Origin: Acidobacteriota bacterium | GTDB lineage: Bacteria > Acidobacteriota > Blastocatellia > Pyrinomonadales > Pyrinomonadaceae | Direction: 5' to 3' | Assembly (NCBI GenBank): GCA_963169175.1 | Contig: CAUJFK010000376.1 | Location: 1-6,793 of the forward strand | DNA length: 6,793 nt | Part shown: piece after piece, positions 1 through 5,274 of the stretch | Layout of the letters: each line of letters opens with the position of its first letter | Position numbering within the stretch: the stretch's first letter is position 1 | Notes under the pieces: generated by a model | The model's database searches: none | Seen by the model: only the letters and a program-made list of their open reading frames with translations | Told to the model about the DNA's origin: nothing | Program-made: the position numbers and the translations under genes

Positions 1-252
1 CGTCTTGAGCATCCCGCGTTGGCGACCCTGATGCAGACACACACCTCTATCGTGAGCGCACATCGGCTGTCAACCGATGGAACGGCGGATAGGCTCGTCG
101 TGATGGAACGCGGCCGGATCATTCAAACGGGCACGCATGCCGAATTGATGGCCGAAAGCGGAAAGTATAAACGGCTTTATGAGCTGCAATTTGCTGAAGA
201 GGAAGAGTCAGGATCGGAAGCCGTAGCGACCGACCTCGTTCCTGCACGGTGA
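1..252 (+). CDS. ABC exporter (MsbA/multidrug type), C-terminal end of ATPase domain, 5' partial
   Basis: This frame is open from the first base and ends at TGA 250-252, so only the last 83 residues of a longer protein are present. It holds the end of an ABC nucleotide-binding domain: an ALATLM helix, the switch-histidine H-loop AHRLST (about residues 20-25 of the fragment), and then VVMERGRIIQTGTHAELM, the usual C-terminal strand and helix of MsbA/LmrA-type exporters. An acidic tail follows (EEEESGSE). Walker A, Walker B and the signature motif would lie upstream, off the window. The family exports lipids or drugs across the inner membrane; the substrate cannot be told from this piece. The residues around the H-loop are unusual: IVSAHRLSTDGTADRL, where family members normally read close to IVIAHRLSTIRRADRI. 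An in-frame TTG at 19 is only an internal codon. The following gene starts 56 nt after the stop, so the two are probably co-transcribed. Confidence 0.85.
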   Translation, partial: RLEHPALATLMQTHTSIVSAHRLSTDGTADRLVVMERGRIIQTGTHAELMAESGKYKRLYELQFAEEEESGSEAVATDLVPAR

Positions 253-308
253 AGAGTTTAAAATTTCGGAACCCAGTCGCTATCGCTCGCGGTTCTGACA
301 AGAATATT

Positions 309-1187
309 ATGAGATCAATGACGGGCTTCGGCCGTGGTTCGGCGTCAGGTGACGCATTTTCGGTGACGGTCGAGCTTAAAACCGTTAACAATCGGTTCCT
401 CGACGTCGCCCTTAAGCTTGGGCCCGACTTGCAGGCAATGGAGAACGTGGTAAAGCGGACGATAACGGATCGCCTATCGCGCGGACGCGTCGAGGTAAAT
501 ATACAATACGACCGGTCGGCTGAGATAAAATATGAGCTCAATCGGCCCATGATATCCGGCTTCCTTGCGGCAATGAAGGAAATGCAGGACGAATTTGGAC
601 TGACGGGCGAGCCTGATCTGAACGTGGTCGCCCGATTGCCAAACGTTCTGACACCAAAGAAGGACGAGATCGACCCAAACTTTATTGTCGCTGTCGAAAC
701 TGCCCTCGTTGCCGCGCTCGACGATCTGGAAGAAATGCGTGGCAAAGAAGGATCAATGTTGAAAAACGAGCTTGAGGGACGGCTCGCAAAGATCGAAAAT
801 CGGCTGCCGCCGATCATCGCCGAGTCAGCCGGCGTGGGCGAAGAATATCAGCAGCGGCTTACAAAACGCATCACCGAAATGCTTGCTAAAAGCAGCACGC
901 AGATCGAGCTTGATCAGGCGCGGCTCGCCCAGGAAATAGCGTATATCTCAGACCGCTCTGATATTTCCGAAGAGATCGCTAGACTGACGACCCACATTGG
1001 GCATTTCCGCCAGATAATGAGCGAGGACAAGGAGGTCGGCAAACGACTCGATTTTCTAACGCAGGAACTCAATCGCGAGGCAAATACGATCACATCAAAG
1101 ACGAACAATATGACCGTGAAAGAAAACGCCTTGCAGATAAAAAGCGAGATAGAAAAGATCCGAGAGCAGGTCCAAAACGTAGAATAG
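309..1187 (+). CDS. yicC: YicC/YloC-family endoribonuclease
   Basis: The product is 292 aa, close to E. coli YicC (about 287 aa). The N-terminal YicC domain opens with the family hallmark MRSMTGFGRG, followed by VELKTVNNRFLDV (about residues 21-33). The C-terminal DUF1732-type domain carries EEIARLTTHIGHF (about 221-233) and the highly conserved RLDFLTQELNREANTI (246-261), ending in REQVQNVE. Family members (E. coli YicC, B. subtilis YloC) are reported as metal-dependent endoribonucleases acting on RNA; the target here is unknown. I chose the ATG at 309 because homologues begin directly at M-x-SMTGFG. A GTG at 249 overlaps the upstream stop by 4 nt (GTGA) and would add 20 residues with no family resemblance. 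Neither start has a good Shine-Dalgarno. The position before gmk and rpoZ is a conserved arrangement in many bacteria. Confidence 0.95.
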   Translation: MRSMTGFGRGSASGDAFSVTVELKTVNNRFLDVALKLGPDLQAMENVVKRTITDRLSRGRVEVNIQYDRSAEIKYELNRPMISGFLAAMKEMQDEFGLTGEPDLNVVARLPNVLTPKKDEIDPNFIVAVETALVAALDDLEEMRGKEGSMLKNELEGRLAKIENRLPPIIAESAGVGEEYQQRLTKRITEMLAKSSTQIELDQARLAQEIAYISDRSDISEEIARLTTHIGHFRQIMSEDKEVGKRLDFLTQELNREANTITSKTNNMTVKENALQIKSEIEKIREQVQNVE

Positions 1188-1195
1188 GCAGAAAC

Positions 1196-1239
1196 CCGAC
1201 CGGTAGGGAGTGTGCCCCATCGCCACTGAGAACGGTCGG
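1196..1239 (+). other. Possible hairpin in the yicC-gmk spacer
   Basis: The 80-nt gap between yicC and gmk contains a 7-bp inverted repeat, CCGACCG (1196-1202) and CGGTCGG (1233-1239). A smaller AGTG/CACT pair (1209-1212 with 1224-1227) is nested inside. There is no T-run after it, so it is not an intrinsic terminator. It could be an mRNA processing or stability element, or chance. Sequence symmetry is the only evidence. Confidence 0.25.
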
Positions 1240-1267
1240 TACGATGTCAGCCGATGGAAGCTAACCA

Positions 1268-1903
1268 ATGAAAGGCAATCTCATCATCATCACATCACCA
1301 TCCGGCGGCGGAAAAGGTACGCTGATCGCGGAACTGATGAAACGCGGGGTTGGTATCGGATATTCGGTCTCTTATACGACGCGACCGATGCGTCCGAATG
1401 AGATCGAAGGCAAGGACTATTCATTCATCGGTGTCGAGGAATTCGAACGGCGAATGGCGAACGACGAGTTTCTTGAGTTCGCAACGGTCCACGGCAATTA
1501 TTACGGCACGTCACGAACGAGGGTCGAATCACTTATCGCCGAGGGCGTTGATGTCATCCTCGAGATCGATGTGCAGGGCGCGGCCGATGTGCTCAAAAAA
1601 CTTCCCGAAGCGGTAAGCATCTTCATCCTGCCGCCGTCGTTTCAGGAACTCGAACAACGGCTTCGCTCGCGAAAGACTGAGGACCCGAAGCAGCTTTCCG
1701 TTCGGCTTCGGAATTCGTTCGAAGAGGTGCGAAGATACGACGAGTTCGAATTTGTGGTGATAAACGACAATATCGCTGACGCCGTTCGCCGGCTTGAGTC
1801 CGTAATATTGGGTGAACGCCAGCGAACGACTCGACAACTGGTACATATTCGTGATATTCTAAGTAATTTCGAGGCATCGAAGAATATTCTCAGCGAGGAT
1901 TAG
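1268..1903 (+). CDS. gmk: Guanylate kinase
   Basis: This is the cytoplasmic enzyme that phosphorylates GMP (and dGMP) to GDP with ATP, an essential step in purine nucleotide supply. The product is 211 aa, close to the 207 aa of E. coli Gmk. The P-loop is SPSGGGKGT (residues 10-18). The GMP-binding segment SVSYTTRP (33-40) is followed by EGKDYSFI (47-54). NYYGTS (77-82), EIDVQGA (99-105), an arginine-rich lid region around RLRSRKTEDP (131-140) with a second arginine cluster near 146-148, and VINDN (164-168) complete the fold in the right order. GKG in place of GKS/T in the P-loop also occurs in other bacterial guanylate kinases and is not a defect. The ATG at 1268 has a modest Shine-Dalgarno, GGAAG at 1256-1260, with a 7-nt spacer. 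rpoZ follows after 18 nt, which supports one transcript. Confidence 0.97.
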   Translation: MKGNLIIITSPSGGGKGTLIAELMKRGVGIGYSVSYTTRPMRPNEIEGKDYSFIGVEEFERRMANDEFLEFATVHGNYYGTSRTRVESLIAEGVDVILEIDVQGAADVLKKLPEAVSIFILPPSFQELEQRLRSRKTEDPKQLSVRLRNSFEEVRRYDEFEFVVINDNIADAVRRLESVILGERQRTTRQLVHIRDILSNFEASKNILSED

Positions 1904-1921
1904 AAAGGACCCCAACACAAT

Positions 1922-2170
1922 ATGGCAGCCGAAAAGAAACAAGAGATAAACGAAGAGATCGAGCAGGAAGAAGATGGCGTGATCGACCCGCCGGAGATAG
2001 ATTCAAAATATCGTATGATAATCCTCGCCGCACAGCGGAGCAAACAGCTTCAGCGCGGTGCAAATTCACGCACGGATATAGACGTCCGCAAAAATAAGCC
2101 CACCCGAGTGGCAATGAAAGAACTGGCCGAGAAGAAGGTCAACTTCGAGATCCTCGAGCACACCAAATAG
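1922..2170 (+). CDS. rpoZ: DNA-directed RNA polymerase omega subunit
   Basis: Omega is the small subunit that helps fold beta' and assemble RNA polymerase. The product is 82 aa, within the usual size range. After an acidic, low-complexity N-terminus (residues 5-20, rich in Glu and Lys) comes the omega core IDSKYRMIILAAQRSKQLQRGA (26-47, key residues Y30, R31, A36, A37, R39, K41, Q42, L43, G46). It is followed by KNKPTRVAMKELAEKKV (57-73), matching the conserved K/R-P...A..E(I/L) helix region. The start is supported by an AAAGGA Shine-Dalgarno at 1904-1909, immediately after the gmk stop codon, with a 12-nt spacer. It is the last gene of the block; an intrinsic terminator begins 23 nt after its stop. 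Confidence 0.93.
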   Translation: MAAEKKQEINEEIEQEEDGVIDPPEIDSKYRMIILAAQRSKQLQRGANSRTDIDVRKNKPTRVAMKELAEKKVNFEILEHTK

Positions 2171-2193
2171 CACTAGGTTGATCGGAAACAGCG

Positions 2194-2226
2194 AAGGCCG
2201 CCTCTCGTTGGCGGCCTTTCCTATTT
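2194..2226 (+). terminator. Intrinsic terminator after rpoZ, probably serving both strands
   Basis: A perfect 9-bp stem, AAGGCCGCC (2194-2202) and GGCGGCCTT (2210-2218), encloses a 7-nt loop. On the plus strand it is followed by a T-rich stretch (TTTCCTATTT, 2217-2226), the layout of a Rho-independent terminator. It sits in the gap between convergent genes, rpoZ on plus and the CsbD frame on minus. On the minus strand the same hairpin starts 7 nt after the CsbD stop, but with a poorer T-run, so termination there is likely weaker. Confidence 0.88.
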
Positions 2227-2452
2227 AGTTGTTGATCCGTTTTCCTGCGTCGCTGACAGCATCGCCGACCGAATCAACTGCGTCCGAGACACCATATTTG
2301 AACTTACCCCACGATTCCTGTGTCTCGCCGGCCGCCTTTTGCCTCTCACCTTCCGATTCCAGTTCGCGGTCACGGGTGAGTTCGCCGGCCTTGTCCTTAA
2401 CCGTGCCTTTCGTTTTTTCCCATTTCCCTTCCGCTTCGTCGTTATTGAAAAT
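2225..2452 (-). CDS. CsbD-family stress-response protein, without a canonical start codon
   Basis: The minus strand encodes an uninterrupted 75-codon frame ending at TAA (2227-2225). It reads as a CsbD-like protein: NNDEAEGKWEKTKGTVKDK (codons 3-21), then AGELTRDRELESEGERQKAA (22-41) and GETQESWGKFKYGV (42-55), with an Asp/Ser/Val-rich tail ending in GKRINN. The E-G-K-W...K-G...K...G-L-T-x-D...E-G...G..Q...G pattern is the CsbD hallmark. Members are small, charged, soluble proteins induced in general stress; their biochemical role is unknown. The frame has no ATG, GTG or TTG. A strong GGAGGAG Shine-Dalgarno (2467-2461) is followed by ATG (2458-2456), immediately by TAA (2455-2453), then by ATT (2452-2450), where the CsbD frame begins. 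Either ATT is the true start (8-10 nt after the Shine-Dalgarno), or a single base change made codon 2 a stop, or there is a base-call error. The CsbD assignment is firm; whether it is expressed is open. Confidence 0.8.
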   Translation of the reverse strand: MFNNDEAEGKWEKTKGTVKDKAGELTRDRELESEGERQKAAGETQESWGKFKYGVSDAVDSVGDAVSDAGKRINN

Positions 2453-2460
2453 TTACATAT

Positions 2461-2467
2461 CTCCTCC
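2461..2467 (-). promoter_or_regulatory. Strong Shine-Dalgarno upstream of the CsbD frame
   Basis: GGAGGAG on the minus strand is the best ribosome-binding site in the window. It lies 2-4 nt before ATG 2458 (short) and 8-10 nt before ATT 2452 (good). The spacing therefore fits initiation at ATT at least as well as at the ATG, which is followed at once by a stop. Confidence 0.7.
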
Positions 2468-2532
2468 GTTTTCTAAACGCGGAATGTACGGACATCGAAC
2501 GTTCCGGCTTATCGAAATAGGAGGACTGCAAT

Positions 2533-4239
2533 TTACATTCCTTTATAGTCCGGCCCGCCGCCGCCTTCGGGCGTGACCCAGTTGATTATCTGGTACGGAT
2601 CAGCAATATCGCACGTCTTGCAATGGACGCAGTTGGAGAAATTCACTTTCAATTCCTTACGGTTCCGCTTCTCATTGAATTCCATCTCATACACGGCCGC
2701 GGGACAAAAACGCTGGCACGGATTGGCGTATTCTTCGGCACAGCGGGTCGCGCAGATCTCGGTATCCAGAACATGCAGATGAGATGGCTGGTCTTCATCA
2801 TGCGCTACACCGGCGTGATAGACGTCCGTTATCTTGTCAAAGATCGACTCTTTATCAAATTTCAGGTCGGCGTATCGCGTCGGGTCGGAATTGCCATTCC
2901 TGTCGTTCAAATGCTGCATCCGCTCATAGCCCGGAATACCATGTTCCTTTGGCATAACGCCCCAGGCCAGGCCGCCGGTCGCAAATTGCAATCCCGTATT
3001 GATGAGCGCTGACCATCGCCCTTTTTGAAAAGCAGCATGGAAATTTCGTACCGGATGAAGTTCGTCGTATATCCAGCTTTGATTTACTTTCGCTTCGTAA
3101 CTCTTCAACGTCTTTGTCGAAAAATCTTCGTGTGCAAATGCCGAAATGATCGTCTCGGCCGCAAGCATTCCGCTCTTCATCGCGGTATGAATTCCTTTGA
3201 TGCGCTGGCCGTTCAGGAACGAACCGCTGTCGCCGACGATGAGAACGCCGTCCGCATACAGCTTGGGCATTGTGTAATAACCGCCCGTGTTTATCGACTT
3301 TGCCCCGTATTTGAGCATCTTGCCGCCTTTTAGAATTTCGGCGATCTTCGGATGGGTCTTAAATTTTTGAAACTCTGCGTGCGGGTCGATCATCGGGTCT
3401 TTGTAATCCAGCCCGGTCACATAGCCGATGCTGATCACGTTGTTCTTCATTCCATAGATCCAACCGCCGCCGTATGTATCGGTATCGGACGGGAACCCAA
3501 GCGTGTGAACGACGCGGCCCTCGGCAAAATTACCAGCCGGAATTTCCCACAGTTCCTTCACACCGAGCGAATAAACTTGCTCCTCACTGTCCTGTTTCAA
3601 ACCCAGGCGGGCCGTCAACTGCTTTGCCAGCGAACCGCGTGAGCCTTCGCCAAGCACCGTCACTTTCGCAAGCAGATCAACGCCCGGCTCAAAATTCCCT
3701 TTCGGCTTTCCGTCTTTGTCTATTCCCTTGTCGCCGGTCCTGATGCCGACAACACGATCATTGTCATCGTACAAAACCTCAGCGGCGGGAAACTCTGGAA
3801 AAATATTGATACCCGCTTCTTCGCATTTTTCGCCAAGCCATTCGCACATTTTGCTCAGAGAGATAATGTACTTTCCCTTGTTCTTGAGCGGCGGCGGAGT
3901 GATCGGGGCCTCGACGGCCTTTTTATCGGTCATATACCAGGCCGCGTCCTCGGTCACGACCGTATCCACCGGGCATCCCTGTTCGAGAAAATCAGGCATC
4001 AACTCGCGGATCGCGATCGGGTCCATCACCGCACCCGACAAAATGTGCGCCCCGACATACGGCCCCTTCTCAACGATCCCGATCTCGATGTCACCGACCT
4101 TCTTGCCAACCAGTGCTCCGCGCTCGACCAGTTCATCGTGCTCGGCAATGCTCTTCTTCAAATGCAAAGCCGCCGCCAAATTCGCCGGCCCCGCCCCGAC
4201 AAACACCACGTCCATCTCGATCTGTTCGCGTTCGATCAT
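2533..4239 (-). CDS. Electron-transfer flavoprotein:ubiquinone oxidoreductase (ETF-QO)
   Basis: This membrane-associated FAD/4Fe-4S enzyme passes electrons from reduced ETF (from acyl-CoA and amino-acid dehydrogenases) to the quinone pool. The product is 568 aa, full length for the bacterial/mitochondrial type. The N-terminal dinucleotide-binding motif is VGAGPANLAAALHL (residues 14-27), followed by EKGPYVGAHILSGAV, NKGKYIISLSKMCEWL, a TGDKGIDKDGKPK segment, the quinone/FAD-domain pieces GGGWIYGM and LIVGDSGSFLNGQRIKGIHT, and AMKSGMLAAE. The C-terminal ferredoxin-like part has cysteines 512, 537, 540 and 543 (FCPAAVYE and NCVHCKTCDI), the exact 25-3-3 spacing of the human cluster ligands, and ends with the conserved INWVTPEGGGGPDYKGM. 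The third residue of the GxGxxG motif is Asn20, not Gly. The ATG at 4239 matches the start of homologues (M-x-R-E...), although no clear Shine-Dalgarno precedes it. The etfA and etfB genes for its partner are not in the window. Confidence 0.97.
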   Translation of the reverse strand: MIEREQIEMDVVFVGAGPANLAAALHLKKSIAEHDELVERGALVGKKVGDIEIGIVEKGPYVGAHILSGAVMDPIAIRELMPDFLEQGCPVDTVVTEDAAWYMTDKKAVEAPITPPPLKNKGKYIISLSKMCEWLGEKCEEAGINIFPEFPAAEVLYDDNDRVVGIRTGDKGIDKDGKPKGNFEPGVDLLAKVTVLGEGSRGSLAKQLTARLGLKQDSEEQVYSLGVKELWEIPAGNFAEGRVVHTLGFPSDTDTYGGGWIYGMKNNVISIGYVTGLDYKDPMIDPHAEFQKFKTHPKIAEILKGGKMLKYGAKSINTGGYYTMPKLYADGVLIVGDSGSFLNGQRIKGIHTAMKSGMLAAETIISAFAHEDFSTKTLKSYEAKVNQSWIYDELHPVRNFHAAFQKGRWSALINTGLQFATGGLAWGVMPKEHGIPGYERMQHLNDRNGNSDPTRYADLKFDKESIFDKITDVYHAGVAHDEDQPSHLHVLDTEICATRCAEEYANPCQRFCPAAVYEMEFNEKRNRKELKVNFSNCVHCKTCDIADPYQIINWVTPEGGGGPDYKGM

Positions 4240-4282
4240 ATTAATTCGTTGAAAGTGATTGGCTATTCAGTATTGAAAATTA

Positions 4283-4311
4283 ATTATATCAAGAAAAATA
4301 AAGGCTATCGA
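4283..4311 (-). promoter_or_regulatory. Candidate sigma70-type promoter for ETF-QO
   Basis: On the minus strand, TCGATA (4311-4306; 4 of 6 to TTGACA) and a perfect TATAAT (4288-4283) are separated by 17 nt. Transcription would begin near 4276, giving a leader of about 37 nt before the ATG at 4239. It sits in the AT-rich 166-nt gap between the nucleotidyltransferase stop and ETF-QO; nothing else was recognised in that gap. This would let ETF-QO be expressed independently of the genes upstream. Confidence 0.6.
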
Positions 4312-4405
4312 GGACAGCATTCTCCGATGGAAGTTATCGAGAGGATGTCAGTAAAAGTCATTGAGTAAATTCGGAAAGAAAGCGTGTATTTCGATCCTTT
4401 GCTCT

Positions 4406-5017
4406 TCAATCGCGAAATTGGGTAAGAAAACCTTGAAAATCGCTAACGAGATTTTTATTTCGATTAAAACCGCGTTTCGTTATCAAGTTCATCAAGTCGC
4501 GTGCGATCTCAAGTTCCGTCGTGGAAGCATCCTTTATCAGGTTCTGAAGATCCATTATGTCCTGGAGTCGGGTTTTCGAGTTAGCCGATAGAACCTTGAG
4601 TGCGATCAGCGAGGGTATAGTGGCGACACGTCCGGTCACACCCACAAAGATCTCAGACTCTTCGGCCGCCGCTACAACCTCCGACTCAATCCCAGACGAT
4701 GCAAACAAAAGGTCGATGAATATTTCCGGAGGGCCCGGAGTGATGAGTCTTACAGTTGAAAGCCGCTTAGCCGCTTCTTGCTCAATCACGGTCTCCACAA
4801 AATATCCGGACCTCGATAGCGAAAGCACGATCGCCTCGGCCTCGCTATCTGATCGTACGGCAATTGCGATATCCAGATCCTTGGTGAAACGTTCGACTGT
4901 GCGAATCGAAACAGCAACTCCGCCAATAATTGCGAATTTCGCCCCCAAGCTCAGGAGGTGCCGGATTATCGCTGGATAATGCGATTCTAAATGATCAATA
5001 TCAGTCAGGTGAGTCAT
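4406..5017 (-). CDS. AbiEii-like nucleotidyltransferase (putative toxin of a two-gene cassette)
   Basis: The product is 203 aa with the polymerase-beta-type nucleotidyltransferase signature: FAIIGGVAVSIRT (residues 28-40, with Gly32-Gly33), then RFTKDLDIAIAV (43-54), giving the metal-binding pair Asp47/Asp49. A likely third carboxylate is Asp102 in IFIDLLFA. The C-terminal helical part contains SLIALKVLS (136-144) and RLQDIMDLQNLI (150-161), typical of AbiEii/DUF6036-like proteins. Members transfer nucleotides; several, such as AbiEii and MenT, are toxins that modify tRNA or related targets. That is family knowledge, and the target here is unknown. The ATG overlaps the stop of the upstream 68-aa gene by 4 nt (ATGA, 5017-5014) with no strong ribosome site of its own, so translational coupling is likely. 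It could also be a non-toxic nucleotidyltransferase with another role. Confidence 0.85.
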   Translation of the reverse strand: MTHLTDIDHLESHYPAIIRHLLSLGAKFAIIGGVAVSIRTVERFTKDLDIAIAVRSDSEAEAIVLSLSRSGYFVETVIEQEAAKRLSTVRLITPGPPEIFIDLLFASSGIESEVVAAAEESEIFVGVTGRVATIPSLIALKVLSANSKTRLQDIMDLQNLIKDASTTELEIARDLMNLITKRGFNRNKNLVSDFQGFLTQFRD

Positions 5018-5220
5018 CTAAACCGCGATGGATCGCCGATCCGGCCAACACCGTCTCCAACTGGGGAACCCGGACGATCTTTGTACCATCTATCGATCTC
5101 GTCTCTGATTCCTTGGCGACTAAGTTCTGGTCGGTTCTTCTTCAGCTTATTTACGAAAGCCCGTTCAGCAAATTGCTGCATGTTTAGGATCAATTGAACC
5201 TTGGCGACGTAACTCTTCAT
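5014..5220 (-). CDS. Small protein of unknown family, partner of the nucleotidyltransferase (putative antitoxin)
   Basis: The product is 68 aa, basic and apparently soluble, with no signal peptide or membrane segment. The middle looks helical (FAERAFVNKLKKNRPELS, residues 17-34). A distinctive C-terminal block follows: IRDEIDRWYKDRPG (38-51), then a Gly-rich GSPVGDGVGRIGDP (51-64). I cannot place it in a named family. The W-x-x-x-RPG...GD...GR layout looks conserved-type, not random, and I have an impression that similar short proteins precede nucleotidyltransferases elsewhere. Its stop overlaps the nucleotidyltransferase start by 4 nt, so the pair is translated together; a small gene first and the nucleotidyltransferase second is the order of AbiE-type modules. 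The start at 5220 gives the longest frame; Met14 (5181) is an alternative, and neither has a strong Shine-Dalgarno. Antitoxin function is an inference from arrangement only. Confidence 0.72.
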   Translation of the reverse strand: MKSYVAKVQLILNMQQFAERAFVNKLKKNRPELSRQGIRDEIDRWYKDRPGSPVGDGVGRIGDPSRFR

Positions 5221-5244
5221 ACTCTATATCTTACCATGTTTTGT

Positions 5245-5274
5245 ATTCTATTTTTGGCTTTTCTCACTCGTCAA
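5245..5274 (-). promoter_or_regulatory. Candidate promoter of the small-protein/nucleotidyltransferase cassette
   Basis: On the minus strand, TTGACG (5274-5269; 5 of 6 to the -35 consensus) and TAGAAT (5250-5245; 5 of 6 to the -10 consensus) are 18 nt apart. The -35 element overlaps the last codons of mtnA. Transcription would start near 5238, about 18 nt before the ATG at 5220. This suggests the cassette has its own promoter and does not depend on mtnA read-through. Confidence 0.55.

Noticed and set aside
249..311. GTG start for yicC overlapping the ABC transporter stop by 4 nt
   Set aside because: The 20 added residues do not match YicC proteins, which begin at the SMTGFG motif; the overlap is probably coincidental.
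119..817. Long minus-strand open frame (232 codons) opposite yicC
   Set aside because: It is antisense to a confidently identified gene, Ser/Arg-rich with no recognisable domain, as expected for a shadow frame.
2476..2505. GGAAC...CGTT on the minus strand upstream of CsbD, resembling a general-stress ECF sigma promoter
   Set aside because: The spacing is 21 nt, whereas that promoter class uses about 16-17 nt, so the match is not credible despite the fitting stress-gene context.
2229..2576. Plus-strand open frame of 115 codons across the CsbD region
   Set aside because: The minus strand in the same place encodes a recognisable CsbD protein; the plus-strand translation is Ser-rich and matches nothing.
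3716..4252. Plus-strand open frame of 178 codons opposite the 5' end of ETF-QO
   Set aside because: Shadow of ETF-QO: low-complexity Ser/Pro-rich translation, no motif, no ribosome site.
4306..4341. Repeated TATCGAG in the gap before ETF-QO
   Set aside because: Only two short copies with no regular spacing or symmetry; one overlaps the candidate -35 box. No evidence for a binding-site array.
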